Assembly: GCF_003287735.1 (NCBI RefSeq)
Contig: NZ_NSCM01000011.1
Location: forward strand, 22,931 to 86,930
From: Photorhabdus bodei
Lineage (GTDB): Bacteria > Pseudomonadota > Gammaproteobacteria > Enterobacterales > Enterobacteriaceae
Length of the DNA: 64,000 nt
Reading direction: 5' to 3'
Positions 9,749-19,909 of this stretch are shown piece after piece. The notes below the pieces were generated by a model. That model was not told where the DNA came from. It did no database searches and saw only the letters and a list, made by a program, of their open reading frames with translations. Within the stretch, counting starts at the first letter, position 1. Each line of letters begins with the position of its first letter. The translations under genes and the position numbers were made by a program.

Positions 9749-11047
9749 ATGGCACGTATCATCATTGCAGCGCTCGCAACCCCTGGACATGTCTATCCAA
9801 TGTTAAAGATCACTCAATCGCTAATAGCACAAGGACATCAGGTAACTGTGTTTACCGGTGCATTATTTCGCCAACAGGTAGAAGCTTTAAGCGCACAATT
9901 TGTTCCTTTTGATCAACAGGTAGATTTTGACTACCGCCATTTAGAACAGCATTTTCCCGACCGTGCTCAACTTCCTCCGGGAAATGTACAAATGGCACTA
10001 GCATTCAAGAATTTCTTCTCCACCCCAATCCCAGTTCTTGACCGCCAATTACGGCAAATTATCCGTGAACAACAAGCAGATCTACTTATAGCCGAGAACT
10101 GCTTTTATGGCATATTACCCCTGCTGCAAGAAGAAAAAACCCATCGTCTTCCAGTGATAGTCATTGGCATAACACCTCTGGCTTACTCTTCGAAAGATTC
10201 AATTTTCTGGGGGCCACGTATCCCACCTGCGGTATTACCACCAGAATTGACACATGAACAGCTCGTCGATAAAGCCAACCAACAACTCATAGCCGAAGTG
10301 CAGGATAGTTTCAATAATTCATTAGTCCAGTCAGGAGGCTCTGCATTAACCAGATTTTTCAACGATGAAGTCATCTTTGGTGCTGATCGCTTTTTGCAAC
10401 TCTCAACTCTGGCATTTGAATATCCACGGGAAGGATTGCCTGATACCGTCCATTTTATTGGGCCACTTCCTAACCCTGCACCGACCACAACATCACCTCA
10501 ATTATGGGAAGAAGATGATCCACGTCCATTGGTTATAGTTACTCAGGGTACTATTTCCAATACCGATTTAAATCAGTTGATTCTCCCTACATTGCGTGCA
10601 CTGACTACATTACCGGTACGTATATTGGCAACCACCGGTGGCAGATCGGTAGAAACACTGAGTAAAGATCTACCTGAAAACGTGCGCGTCGAAGAATTTA
10701 TTTCATTTGAACACTGGCTGCCGAAAGCTTCATTGCTGATATCCAACGGGGGCTACGGAACCATCAATTATGCTCTCAGCCACGGAACACCATTACTTAT
10801 TGCCGATGCAGGAGAAGGCAAGCAGGAAGCAGCGTTTCGTGTTGTATGGGCTGGATGCGGTACTAATCTGGATACAGCACATCCCACTGAATCTCAACTT
10901 AAGCAAACAGTGGAAAATATGCTGAGTACAGACTTGTTTAAACAACGTGCGCAAATTGTCCAAAAAGATTACGCAAAACATGATGCATTAGCGGCAATAT
11001 CCCGTCACGTAGAACAATTAATTCTCGAACAAAACCACATTAACTAA
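9749..11047 (+). CDS. MGT-type (UGT-like, GT-B fold) glycosyltransferase, copy 1
   Basis: 432 residues. Starts MARIIIAALATPGHVYPM, the GT-B N-terminal Rossmann strand followed by the acceptor-side GHxxP motif. The C-terminal donor domain has the family-1 signature region around EHWLPKASLLISNGGYGT and HGTPLLIADAGEGKQEAA. Such enzymes move a sugar from a nucleotide donor to small lipophilic acceptors; relatives modify macrolides, flavonoids or carotenoids. The substrate here cannot be read from sequence. AAGGAGT lies 7 nt before the ATG. It is followed by a close paralogue, and the promoter region is duplicated too. There is no biosynthetic cluster around it. Confidence 0.85.
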   Translation: MARIIIAALATPGHVYPMLKITQSLIAQGHQVTVFTGALFRQQVEALSAQFVPFDQQVDFDYRHLEQHFPDRAQLPPGNVQMALAFKNFFSTPIPVLDRQLRQIIREQQADLLIAENCFYGILPLLQEEKTHRLPVIVIGITPLAYSSKDSIFWGPRIPPAVLPPELTHEQLVDKANQQLIAEVQDSFNNSLVQSGGSALTRFFNDEVIFGADRFLQLSTLAFEYPREGLPDTVHFIGPLPNPAPTTTSPQLWEEDDPRPLVIVTQGTISNTDLNQLILPTLRALTTLPVRILATTGGRSVETLSKDLPENVRVEEFISFEHWLPKASLLISNGGYGTINYALSHGTPLLIADAGEGKQEAAFRVVWAGCGTNLDTAHPTESQLKQTVENMLSTDLFKQRAQIVQKDYAKHDALAAISRHVEQLILEQNHIN

Positions 11048-11065
11048 ACCCTAGATACCTTCTTC

Positions 11066-11111
11066 TTTCCTCTCCGTTTTGGTGCTAACACAGACCGACA
11101 GGGAGAGGAAA
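11066..11111 (+). terminator. Hairpin between the two glycosyltransferase genes (copy 2)
   Basis: TTTCCTCTCC (11066-11075) and GGAGAGGAAA (11102-11111) are perfect 10-bp complements. The loop carries TTTTGGTGCTAACAC, almost identical to the loop upstream of the first copy. It sits 19 bp after the stop of copy 1 and probably ends its transcript. Confidence 0.55.
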
Positions 11112-11272
11112 TCGGCATATTTCATTACATCATAAAAAATAAATCAAAGTTATTATTGTAATAATTAATTATTATTTCTGTAATTAATTTATAATAGTAG
11201 TCATAAAATAATCACCCCTGAGTCAGGAGCTAACTAGCGTAATTAAATCAAAACAGTACAAAGGAGCAAATT

Positions 11273-12568
11273 ATGGCACGAATTGTCATTGCAGCGGTTG
11301 CAACACCCGGGCATGTCTATCCGATGTTAAAGGTAACTCAATCACTGATAACACAAGGGCATCAAGTAACTGTCTTCACTGGCGCATTATTTCGCCAACA
11401 AGTAGAGGCTTTAAACGCACAATTTATCCCTTTTGATGAGCAGATAGACTTTGATTACCGCCACTTAAAGCAACGTTTTCCTGACCGAGCGCACCTGCCG
11501 CCAGGAAATCTGCAAATGGCACTAGCGTTTAAAGATTTCTTCTGTAGCCCAATCCCATTCCTCGACCGCCAACTACAACAAATCATCCATGAGCAGCAAG
11601 CAGAATTACTGATAGCCGAGAATTGCTTTTATGGCATATTGCCACTACTGCAAAAAGAAAAAGCTCATCGCCTTCCCGTGATCATAATTGGCATAACGCC
11701 TCTGGCTTACTCTTCGAAAGATTCAATTTTCTGGGGGCCACGTATCCCACCCGCACTATTACCATCAGAATTGACACATGAACAACTCGTAGATGAGGAA
11801 ACCCGACAACTCATAACCGAAGTACAGGATAGCTTTAATGATGCGTTAGCTCAGTCAGGATGCGCTACGTTAACCAGATTTTTCAACGATGAAGTCATTT
11901 TGGGTTCTGACCGCTTTTTGCAACTTTCAACCCTGGCATTTGAATACCCACGAGAAGGATTACCTAATACAGTCCATTTTATTGGCCCACTCCCCAACCC
12001 CGCACCGATAACAGAATCACCTCAATTATGGGAAGAAGGTGATCCACGCCCATTGGTTATAGTCACTCAAGGTACTATGTCTAATACCGATCTAAACCAG
12101 TTAGTTTTCCCCACATTGCGTGCACTGGCTACATTACCCGTGCGTGTATTAGCAACTACTGGTGGTAGATCAGTAGAAATACGGCCAGAGAACATCCCCG
12201 ACAACGCACATATCGAAGAATTTATCTCATTTGAGCACTGGCTACCAAAAGCTTCATTGCTAATATCCAACGGAGGTTACGGAACCATTAATTATGCCCT
12301 TAACCACGGTACACCAGTGCTCATTGCCGATACAGGAGAAGGCAAACAGGAAACAGCATTTCGCGTCGTATGGGCTGGATGCGGTATTAATCTGGATACA
12401 GCACAACCTACTGAATCTCAGCTTAAGCAAACAGTGGAAAATATGCTACGTACAAACTTGTTTAAACAACGCGCACAAATCGTCCAAGACGATTACTCCA
12501 ATCACGACGCATTAGCAGCAATATCCCATCACGCAGAACAATTAATCTTCGAAAATCGTGCTAATTAA
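11273..12568 (+). CDS. MGT-type (UGT-like) glycosyltransferase, copy 2
   Basis: 431 residues, alignable end to end with the preceding gene with only scattered substitutions (for example MARIVIAAVATPGHVYPM at the start and SKDSIFWGPRIPP in both). The same GT-B motifs are intact, including EHWLPKASLLISNGGYGT. Differences cluster at about residues 180-205 and 225-260, where acceptor or donor preference could have shifted (inference). It has its own AAGGAGC ribosome binding site and its own AT-rich promoter segment, so it is a separate transcription unit from a recent tandem duplication. Confidence 0.85.
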   Translation: MARIVIAAVATPGHVYPMLKVTQSLITQGHQVTVFTGALFRQQVEALNAQFIPFDEQIDFDYRHLKQRFPDRAHLPPGNLQMALAFKDFFCSPIPFLDRQLQQIIHEQQAELLIAENCFYGILPLLQKEKAHRLPVIIIGITPLAYSSKDSIFWGPRIPPALLPSELTHEQLVDEETRQLITEVQDSFNDALAQSGCATLTRFFNDEVILGSDRFLQLSTLAFEYPREGLPNTVHFIGPLPNPAPITESPQLWEEGDPRPLVIVTQGTMSNTDLNQLVFPTLRALATLPVRVLATTGGRSVEIRPENIPDNAHIEEFISFEHWLPKASLLISNGGYGTINYALNHGTPVLIADTGEGKQETAFRVVWAGCGINLDTAQPTESQLKQTVENMLRTNLFKQRAQIVQDDYSNHDALAAISHHAEQLIFENRAN

Positions 12569-12920
12569 CTTCATTATCTCTCCTCCCCATCTCGGAACTA
12601 ATGTTATCCAGAGGGGAGGAAATTATAAAAGCGCTTCTTATCTATTTTTCATGCCTGCTTCAAATGAGTGAGCTGTAGCTATTACATATAATAGGCAAAT
12701 TTCTGTGATAATAGCCAACAGGAGATTTTAGAACACAAGACAAGAAAAGAGTGACTTACTCATAATCAGATGGGAAGATGTGAATGAGATAAAATTTCCT
12801 CAAATGATAAAGAACAATTTTCTTAATTAAAAACAGTGATTATCTTCTGACTTGTCGTTCTATTTTCAAAAAGTGTCTTTACTCTTGGAAATCACAGAAC
12901 AATGGGATCTTAAACCCAAA
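12569..12920. other. Gene-free gap between glycosyltransferase 2 and zapC
   Basis: 352 bp without a convincing reading frame. It holds the hairpin at 12581-12620 and otherwise AT-rich sequence. Both flanking genes end into it (convergent). Confidence 0.6.
12581..12620 (+). terminator. Hairpin after glycosyltransferase copy 2 (diverged copy 3)
   Basis: TCCTCCCC (12581-12588) pairs with GGGGAGGA (12613-12620), followed by AATTATAAAA. Position and arm composition match the hairpins that follow or precede the paralogous gene. Confidence 0.5.
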
Positions 12921-13466
12921 TCAAATCGCAGTGCCATAAATTGGCGTATAAATAGGTTCCACAAATGGCATCAATCGATCATTCATAATCTTAATTGGAT
13001 CACAAAAATTCATTACCCGATCGGATAATTTTAATTGCGATTGAGCTAGCAGACAAAGGCTCGCACTATCCCCGGCCTCTACTACTAAGAATATAGCATC
13101 TGTCCCGCAATCCTGGAGCCGTACCTGAATCAGTTCTCCTTGTATCGGCTTCTCTATCATGGCAAAACGAGAAAAATACCAGCTTCTTGGCATTTGTGGC
13201 TTAATAAAGCGGAACGCCACTAATGCATTAAGAACTAATTCAGCCCTGGATTCATCTGAAATATTAATTCGGCGTGTCTGCTCTTCAAAACAATAATAAA
13301 GCGTCGCATCTTCTACAGAAAATGAAGTTTCTCCCATTGCATAGGGTATCAGCATCTTAGCAGGAAAACAGGAACGAAAAACCATACCATTAGACAGATC
13401 GAGCATTATACGGTCATGGTCAGCATCAAAATACCAGCGCCATTGATCATCAGGTTTAATGTTCAT
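12921..13466 (-). CDS. zapC: Cell division protein ZapC
   Basis: 181 residues, matching E. coli ZapC (180) along its length, with the conserved opening MNIKPDDQWRWYFDADHDR and the internal ELVLNALVAFRFIKPQMP. ZapC binds FtsZ in the cytoplasm, favours bundling of protofilaments and stabilises the Z-ring. It follows pyrD on the same strand with a gap of about 190 bp, as in E. coli. Confidence 0.93.
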   Translation of the reverse strand: MNIKPDDQWRWYFDADHDRIMLDLSNGMVFRSCFPAKMLIPYAMGETSFSVEDATLYYCFEEQTRRINISDESRAELVLNALVAFRFIKPQMPRSWYFSRFAMIEKPIQGELIQVRLQDCGTDAIFLVVEAGDSASLCLLAQSQLKLSDRVMNFCDPIKIMNDRLMPFVEPIYTPIYGTAI

Positions 13467-13613
13467 GAATTACCCTTTTATGCCAAGAAAGTTTACATCG
13501 TCAAACAGATTGTAAATAACTTGCCCGCTATTCAGTAAAATAAATCCTGCCATAATTAAAAGATATGCAAAGATACAGATAAAATTTAGGCGATCAGAGT
13601 GAATATAGACGAG

Positions 13614-13637
13614 TTGGGGGCAAAAATAAACCCCCAA
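13614..13637 (-). terminator. Hairpin downstream of pyrD
   Basis: TTGGGGG (13614-13620) and CCCCCAA (13631-13637) form a GC-rich 7-bp stem with a 10-nt loop about 20 bp past the pyrD stop. It has no clear U-run on the minus strand, so it is a tentative terminator. Confidence 0.4.
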
Positions 13638-13657
13638 TGATAAATTAACAGAAAGAT

Positions 13658-14668
13658 CTAGATATGATTGACGATATCTTTGATTAATTTTGGACCATGA
13701 TAGATAAATCCAGAGAAAATCTGTATTAAAGAAGCCCCTGCCGCTATTTTTTCTCTGGCAGAGACAAGTGAATCTATTCCACCAACACCGATAACAGGAA
13801 TTTTACCTCTTAATTCTTGAGAGAGCTGACGAATAACCTCTGTACTACGTAACTGAACCGGCCGACCACTTAGCCCACCAGCTTGTTGGCAATAGTTAAG
13901 CCCTTCAACTAATCTCTTGTCTAACGTTGTATTAGTTGCAATAGCACCATCGATATTATGACGAATTAAACTATCTGCAATTTGAATCAACTCTTCTTGA
14001 GAAAGATCTGGCGCGATTTTTACCGCAACAGGGACATATTTCTGGTATTTTTGTTGAAGTTCACTCTGTTTATTTTTAATCGCCGATAATAGATCATCCA
14101 ACGCTTCGCCGTATTGAAGCGCTCTTAAGCCAGGTGTGTTAGGTGAAGAGATATTAATTGTGATATAGCCAGCATGAGGATAGACTTTATCCATGCAGAT
14201 TAAATAATCATCTTTTCCATGCTCTACTGGCGTATCTTTATTTTTGCCAATATTGATCCCAATAACTCCGCCATATTTTGCCTTTTTGACATTTTCTACC
14301 AGGTTATCAACACCAAGATTATTGAAGCCCATACGGTTAATTAACCCTTCTGCTTCAACGATACGGAATAATCTCGGCTTATCATTTCCTGCCTGAGCGC
14401 GTGGGGTTACGGTGCCAATTTCAATAAAACCAAATCCCATTGCACCAAATGCATCAATACAATCGCCATCTTTATCAAGGCCCGCGGCCAGACCGAGGGG
14501 ATTTTTAAATGACAGGCCCATACAAGTAACAGGCTTCGTCGCAACTGACTGGCGGATCAGAAACTCGAAAGGACTACCGGTAATACGCTTGAGCTGGCGG
14601 AAGGTTAATTCGTGTGCCCGTTCCGGATCAAGCTGGAACAACGCTTTCCTGACTAGTGGGTAGCACAT
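13658..14668 (-). CDS. pyrD: Dihydroorotate dehydrogenase (quinone), class 2
   Basis: 336 residues, the same length as E. coli PyrD. The N-terminal amphipathic helix for membrane association ([19 protein letters not shown]) is present. The catalytic-base region [14 protein letters not shown] and the FMN phosphate-binding VGVGGIDS are intact. It oxidises dihydroorotate to orotate with quinone as acceptor, the fourth step of pyrimidine synthesis, on the inner face of the cytoplasmic membrane. Confidence 0.96.
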   Translation of the reverse strand: MCYPLVRKALFQLDPERAHELTFRQLKRITGSPFEFLIRQSVATKPVTCMGLSFKNPLGLAAGLDKDGDCIDAFGAMGFGFIEIGTVTPRAQAGNDKPRLFRIVEAEGLINRMGFNNLGVDNLVENVKKAKYGGVIGINIGKNKDTPVEHGKDDYLICMDKVYPHAGYITINISSPNTPGLRALQYGEALDDLLSAIKNKQSELQQKYQKYVPVAVKIAPDLSQEELIQIADSLIRHNIDGAIATNTTLDKRLVEGLNYCQQAGGLSGRPVQLRSTEVIRQLSQELRGKIPVIGVGGIDSLVSAREKIAAGASLIQIFSGFIYHGPKLIKDIVNHI

Positions 14669-15035
14669 AATTCTAAACCCATTAATTAATTTATAAACAT
14701 TAAACTACACATGTCTCTATACACACTCAGATACCATTTGAAGATTTTTGAGCTAAAAAACACTCATTTTTAATCCCCAAAAATATTTCGGCAAGTAGAG
14801 TAACCGAATGACATGGGCTGAATCTACAGAAATATGCTAATTAGAAGCAAATCTCTCCCAGATGTTGCGCGTGAGAGTCGGGAAAATGCATTGGTATAAC
14901 AATAATACACTAGTGACGACAATCGTTGACGTCTTTGCCCAAGATACTTTGCTTCCCTCGAACAACTCAAAGGAGAGCAAACCAATGAATGTTCTTTAAT
15001 ATCTTGAGCAATTTTCATACTATAGGTATCAAGCA
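14669..15035. other. pyrD upstream region
   Basis: 367 bp. It should contain the pyrD promoter and leader. A 71-codon open frame starting at a TTG (14824-15039, minus) overlaps the end of the next gene but has no family resemblance that I can see, so I do not call it. Confidence 0.5.
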
Positions 15036-15305
15036 TCAACCAATAAAAATGTATTTCAATGCTGCAATAACAACAGCAATACCAACTGCTAATGTCAGTT
15101 TCTTAATCCAATCTAAATCTGTTTTTATAGTACCAATATCGGTTTTAATGCTCTCAGTAGCAACTGTTAGATCTGCTTTGGTGACAACGCTTATGTTTTG
15201 CAGTTCTGTAATAACTTCAACGATTTTTTCAGACTGCTCATCGTTAAAACCAGACGCTTTGAGTGCCTTAACTGCTGTATGTGTATCCATTGTAAGTAAA
15301 GCCAT
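15036..15305 (-). CDS. Small DUF1640-like coiled-coil membrane protein
   Basis: 89 residues. Begins MALLTMDTHTAVKALKASGF, then a helix-rich segment with heptad-like spacing (about residues 25-68) and a single C-terminal membrane helix (about 70-88), the layout of DUF1640/CCDC90-type small proteins. AGAGGATA lies 6-8 nt before the ATG. Such proteins occur in phages and bacteria without a known role. It sits between pyrD and pepN, where E. coli carries the ssu and elf gene clusters, so it is probably an accessory insertion (inference). Confidence 0.7.
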   Translation of the reverse strand: MALLTMDTHTAVKALKASGFNDEQSEKIVEVITELQNISVVTKADLTVATESIKTDIGTIKTDLDWIKKLTLAVGIAVVIAALKYIFIG

Positions 15306-15472
15306 TCTTTTATCCTCTAAAGTTACTGGTTGACCACCCTTAAATTAACGATAATACCATAGAGACATAAAAATTAACCACATATCAGTTTTACCATAAG
15401 ATACTGACCACTGCATTTTACTTCCAACCCAATGCTTGCAAGAAGAAATTTATTATCCAGAAGATAAATTGG

Positions 15473-15506
15473 AAAAAATATCGGGCTAAATAACCATTAG
15501 CCCGAT
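15473..15506 (-). terminator. Intrinsic terminator of pepN
   Basis: On the minus strand a 10-bp stem (ATCGGGCTAA / TTAGCCCGAT with a 7-nt loop) is followed directly by ATTTTTTCC. It lies 26 bp beyond the pepN stop codon. Confidence 0.85.
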
Positions 15507-15531
15507 AACTCGATAACCCAATAAATAGTTA

Positions 15532-18144
15532 TCAGCTTTCTAATGCCTTGGTAATTTTTTCAAACAGATCACCAGATAGATTTTCCAATCCTTTTAACTG
15601 CTCCAACGCACTACGCATCATGTTTTGACGTTTTTCATCATAACGTTTCAGACGAATCAGCGGTTCAATTAAACGGGAAGCAATCTGTGGGTTACGGCTG
15701 TTAAGATCAGTCAAAATTTCCATCAAGAATTGATAACCACTGCCATTTTCAGCATGGAATGCAACCGGATTGTTAACAAATGCCCCAATCAGAGCACGCA
15801 CCCGGTTTGGGTTACTCATACTAAATGAACGATGATTCAGAAGATGGCGTACATTAGCCAAAACATCTACCGCCGGGCTACTTGCCTGTAAGCTGAACCA
15901 TTTATCCATCACCAGGCCGTCCTGATACCATCTACCATCAAATTCCGCCATGAGTTGATCACAGCAAGGCAACTCTGCCAGCACCGCGCCAGATAATGCC
16001 GCCAGTGCATCAGTCATATTGTCAGATTGATGATATTGATTTGATACCACTTTATCAGCCTGCTCTTGATGACCAAAAGCCAAATAATATAGACAGATAT
16101 TACGCAGAGAGCGCTTAGCAATATCCTGATGAGCGACGCGATATGCACCGATCTTGATAGCGTTATAAACCACCGCAAATTCATCAGCCATTTCCTGAGC
16201 CAAAGTACGGGTGATGGTATCCAAAACTTCATGAATCGCTTTAGGATCAATAATCGTAAACAGTTCTGCTATCTCACTCTCTGATGGTAAAGCCAGAATA
16301 TGAGCAGCCAGAGCCGGATCAATCTCTTTATCCAATAACACCGCGCGGAAAGCATCCACCACATGCATTGGCAGTTCGATCGGCTGCTTCTGTTGGTAAC
16401 GGATAATATTCAGTTTGATATAGTTTGCCATCAACGACTGAGCCGCATCCCAACGTGAAAACGCATTGCGAGCGTGTTTCATCAAGAATGCCAATTGCTG
16501 ATCACTGAATTTGTAATCCAGTTTCACTGGTGCTGAGAATTCCCGTAATAAAGAGGGAACCGGCAGTGATGGCACATCATCAAATACAAACGTCTGTTCT
16601 GCATTAGTCACATTCAATACATTGTGAACCGGTTGACCATCATAACGTAACGGAATCACATGACCTTTGCTGTCATAAAGTTCAATATCCAGGGGAATAT
16701 GCAGAGGCTGCTTCTCTTTTTGATCGGCGGTAGTTGGTGTCATCTGGCTGACATGCAACTTATATTGCTGCTTTTCTGCATCATATTCATCGCGGACTGT
16801 TAATACTGGTGTACCAGACTGGCTATACCAGCGACGGAAAAGTGACAAATCCACATTTGATGCATCTTCCATTGCCTGAACAAAATCATCACATGTTGCG
16901 GCACTACCATCATGACGATGGATATAAAGCTGCATCCCTGCCTGGAATTGCTCTTCACCTAGCAGGGTATGAATCATACGGATAACTTCCGCGCCCTTTT
17001 CATACACAGTCAGGGTATAGAAATTATTCATCTCAATCACTTTATCCGGGCGAATTGGATGGGCCATTGGACTGGCATCTTCCGCAAACTGTGCCGAACG
17101 CATAACACGCACATTATTAATACGATTAACAGAACGAAAGCCAAGATCAGAGCTAAATTCCTGATCACGGAATACCGTCAATCCCTCTTTTAAACTCAGT
17201 TGGAACCAATCGCGACAAGTAATGCGATTCCCAGTCCAGTTATGGAAATATTCGTGGCCGATCACAGCTTCTATATTAAGGTAATCTTTATCCGTCGCAG
17301 TTTCAGATTTTGCCAGCACATATTTGGAGTTAAAGACATTCAGCCCTTTATTCTCCATAGCGCCCATATTAAAGAAATCCACCGCAACAATCATATAAAT
17401 ATCGAGGTCATACTCAAGGCCAAAACGGGTTTCATCCCACTTCATAGCATTTTTCAGGGAGGTCATTGCCCAATCAGCCCGATCGAGATTGCCACGATCA
17501 ACAAACAGCTCCAATGCAACTTCACGGCCACTACGCGTCGTAAAAATATCGCGCAATACATCAAAATCACCTGCGACCAGAGCAAACAGATAACATGGTT
17601 TTGGGAATGGATCTTGCCATTTCACCCAATGACGTCCATCATCGGTTTCTCCCTGCTCAACCCGGTTACCGTTTGAAAGCAGATACGGATACTTGGCTTT
17701 ATCGGCTGTGATACGTGTTGTAAAACGAGCCAATACATCAGGCCGATCGAGATAATAAGTAATGTGGCGAAACCCTTCTGCTTCACACTGAGTACAAAGT
17801 GCATCACCAGAAACATACAAGCCTTCCAGCGCCGTATTTTTCGATGGATGGATCTCATTGACAATTTTCAAAGTGAACTGAGCCGGCAACTGCTCAATGA
17901 CTAGCGCCCCCTCCTGTTCACGGTAATGCGCCCACGGTTGACCATTCACATGAAGACTTTTCAGTATCAAGTCTTCACCATCCAACACTAATGGCGTTAT
18001 TTCGTGACTCAGACGTTTTATCTGGCTGATTGCGGTGATTTCCGTGTTATCGGCATCAAGATTAAAATCGAGTTCAATATCAGAAATCGTATAGTCGGGA
18101 GCGCGATAATCCCGGCGGTACTTAGCTTGTCGCTGTTGTGTCAT
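15532..18144 (-). CDS. pepN: Aminopeptidase N (M1 family alanyl aminopeptidase)
   Basis: 870 residues, the same length as E. coli PepN. Zinc site HEYFH at 297-301 with the third ligand Glu320 downstream in the KEGLTVF segment, and the substrate-binding GAMEN at 261-265. It is a cytoplasmic broad-specificity aminopeptidase that completes peptide degradation after the ATP-dependent proteases. It is transcribed divergently from pncB, as in E. coli, across a 346-bp region with a large palindrome. Confidence 0.97.
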   Translation of the reverse strand: MTQQRQAKYRRDYRAPDYTISDIELDFNLDADNTEITAISQIKRLSHEITPLVLDGEDLILKSLHVNGQPWAHYREQEGALVIEQLPAQFTLKIVNEIHPSKNTALEGLYVSGDALCTQCEAEGFRHITYYLDRPDVLARFTTRITADKAKYPYLLSNGNRVEQGETDDGRHWVKWQDPFPKPCYLFALVAGDFDVLRDIFTTRSGREVALELFVDRGNLDRADWAMTSLKNAMKWDETRFGLEYDLDIYMIVAVDFFNMGAMENKGLNVFNSKYVLAKSETATDKDYLNIEAVIGHEYFHNWTGNRITCRDWFQLSLKEGLTVFRDQEFSSDLGFRSVNRINNVRVMRSAQFAEDASPMAHPIRPDKVIEMNNFYTLTVYEKGAEVIRMIHTLLGEEQFQAGMQLYIHRHDGSAATCDDFVQAMEDASNVDLSLFRRWYSQSGTPVLTVRDEYDAEKQQYKLHVSQMTPTTADQKEKQPLHIPLDIELYDSKGHVIPLRYDGQPVHNVLNVTNAEQTFVFDDVPSLPVPSLLREFSAPVKLDYKFSDQQLAFLMKHARNAFSRWDAAQSLMANYIKLNIIRYQQKQPIELPMHVVDAFRAVLLDKEIDPALAAHILALPSESEIAELFTIIDPKAIHEVLDTITRTLAQEMADEFAVVYNAIKIGAYRVAHQDIAKRSLRNICLYYLAFGHQEQADKVVSNQYHQSDNMTDALAALSGAVLAELPCCDQLMAEFDGRWYQDGLVMDKWFSLQASSPAVDVLANVRHLLNHRSFSMSNPNRVRALIGAFVNNPVAFHAENGSGYQFLMEILTDLNSRNPQIASRLIEPLIRLKRYDEKRQNMMRSALEQLKGLENLSGDLFEKITKALES

Positions 18145-18490
18145 AAGAAACCTTTTTGTTTCATGCCTGATGGAATTAATTCAATACTAGGCCTTACGCT
18201 GCCATAGAAAGAGGTTGAATTTCAAGAGTGAATAACGCACCTTCTGGCGTTTAACATTCATTAAGAACGAGTATGATGTTATGTAAGGAATATGTTTACT
18301 CTTTGGTGCTTGTTATCACTTAATGATCAAATAACATGATAACATTTAACCAAAGACCCTTTTTAGCTTCGATATTTTGGTGAACTATATGACGTTATGT
18401 GACTTCAATAACAAAATAATCCCGGTATACTCTTCCAACTTTATCGATTTAGCTAATACGAATACGCTCCGTGAGGATGCATAACGCGCT
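18145..18490. other. Divergent pepN/pncB promoter region
   Basis: 346 bp between two divergent starts. It must hold both promoters. A long two-part palindrome occupies 18301-18355. No reading frame of interest is seen. Confidence 0.6.
18301..18355. promoter_or_regulatory. Two-part palindrome between pepN and pncB
   Basis: Outer arms CTTTGGT (18301-18307) and ACCAAAG (18349-18355) and inner arms TGTTATCA (18311-18318) and TGATAACA (18337-18344) are perfect complements, nested around an 18-nt centre. The symmetry suits either a pair of dimeric regulator sites or a leader hairpin. It lies about 135 bp upstream of the pncB start. Function is inferred only. Confidence 0.5.
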
Positions 18491-19705
18491 ATGACACTAG
18501 ACGCTACCCCAATTATTAAATCACTGCTTGATACTGACGCTTATAAACTTCATATGCAACAAGCAGTGTACCACCGCTACAGCCACATTCCTGTTGTTGC
18601 AGAGTTTCGCTGCCGCGGCGACGAACTGCTAGGTGAATATGCCACAGAATTACGTCATCAAGTTAATATGATGGCTAATCTGGCATTAACCGATGCTGAA
18701 TTTAATTACCTTTCCAGTCTGCCTTTTTTCAAGGCTGATTATCTGGGCTGGTTAAAAACCTTTCGTTTTAACCCACAGCAAGTCAATATTTCTGTTACAA
18801 ATGGCGGCCAATTAGCTATCCATATTTCAGGATTATGGCATGAAGTGATTATGTGGGAAGTCCCATTACTGGCGTTAATCAGTGAATTAATTCATCGTCA
18901 TCACTTACCAGATAACGCGGTGGAAAATGCAGTCAACCAGCTACACAAGTTAATCAAACTGTTCTATCAACATGCTGAAAATGAAGGAATCGATCTCTCC
19001 AGTTTTAAACTGATGGATTTCGGTACACGCCGTCGTTTCTCACACCGAGTTCAACACGCTGTCGTCAGTGAGCTGCAACAGCATTTCCCTTATCTGATTG
19101 GCACTAGCAATTACCAACTTGCACAACAGCTTGGGCTCCCTCCTGTTGGAACACAAGCGCATGAGTGGTTTCAAGCTCATCAGCAAATCAGCCCGGATCT
19201 GGCTAGCAGTCAACGAGAAGCATTACAGAGTTGGCTGAAAGAATATCCTAACCAATTAGGTATTGCCTTGACTGACTGCATTACAATGGACGCGTTTCTG
19301 CGGGACTTTGATGCCCAGTTTGCCAAAAATTATCAAGGCTTACGACATGATTCGGGTGATCCTGTTCAATGGGGTGAAAAAGCGATCGCCCACTATCAAA
19401 AACTGGGTATCGACCCAATGACGAAAACCCTCGTGTTCTCTGACAGCCTAGACTTCCAAAAAGCACTAGCGCTCTATCGTCATTTCCACAACAGAATAAA
19501 CCTGATTTTCGGTATCGGTACACAGCTTACCTGCAATATCCCAGGGGTTAAGCCACTGAACATCGTCATCAAACTTGTCGAGTGTAATGGCAAACCAGTC
19601 GCAAAGCTTTCAGACAGCCCTGGCAAAACCATTTGTGAAGATAACGAGTTTGTTAACAGGCTACGCGCCGCTTTTGATATACCCCAGGTTAAACAAGCTT
19701 GTTAA
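18491..19705 (+). CDS. pncB: Nicotinate phosphoribosyltransferase
   Basis: 404 residues (E. coli 400). Starts at the ATG after a weak GAGGAT ribosome binding site; the segments [25 protein letters not shown] and GTQAHEW are characteristic, the last including the phosphorylatable His region. It converts nicotinate and PRPP to nicotinate mononucleotide with ATP hydrolysis in NAD salvage. The neighbours asnS and pepN keep the E. coli order. Confidence 0.96.
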   Translation: MTLDATPIIKSLLDTDAYKLHMQQAVYHRYSHIPVVAEFRCRGDELLGEYATELRHQVNMMANLALTDAEFNYLSSLPFFKADYLGWLKTFRFNPQQVNISVTNGGQLAIHISGLWHEVIMWEVPLLALISELIHRHHLPDNAVENAVNQLHKLIKLFYQHAENEGIDLSSFKLMDFGTRRRFSHRVQHAVVSELQQHFPYLIGTSNYQLAQQLGLPPVGTQAHEWFQAHQQISPDLASSQREALQSWLKEYPNQLGIALTDCITMDAFLRDFDAQFAKNYQGLRHDSGDPVQWGEKAIAHYQKLGIDPMTKTLVFSDSLDFQKALALYRHFHNRINLIFGIGTQLTCNIPGVKPLNIVIKLVECNGKPVAKLSDSPGKTICEDNEFVNRLRAAFDIPQVKQAC

Positions 19706-19730
19706 CTCAAGTTTCATTAAAAAATATCAC

Positions 19731-19760
19731 TGTGCTGCTGGCAGATAAGGCAGCAGCACA
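19731..19760 (+). terminator. Hairpin downstream of pncB
   Basis: TGTGCTGCTG (19731-19740) and CAGCAGCACA (19751-19760) form a perfect 10-bp stem with a 10-nt loop, 25 bp after the pncB stop. The U-tract is poor, so efficiency is uncertain. Confidence 0.5.
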
Positions 19761-19909
19761 TCTGAAAAGTGCGCTTTCCCCTCTATTTCACCGTTTAAAT
19801 TAATGATTTCCCCTTGTTTCCTGAAACAGGGCAAGTAACATAGAATAAGTTGCCCCTTGTGGGGATATTCATTTTCATAAACTTGAACTGATAAAGAAGA
19901 GAGAAATCT

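Noticed and set aside
14824..15039. 71-codon open frame (minus) overlapping the DUF1640-like gene
   Set aside because: TTG start, no ribosome binding site of note and no family resemblance; likely chance.
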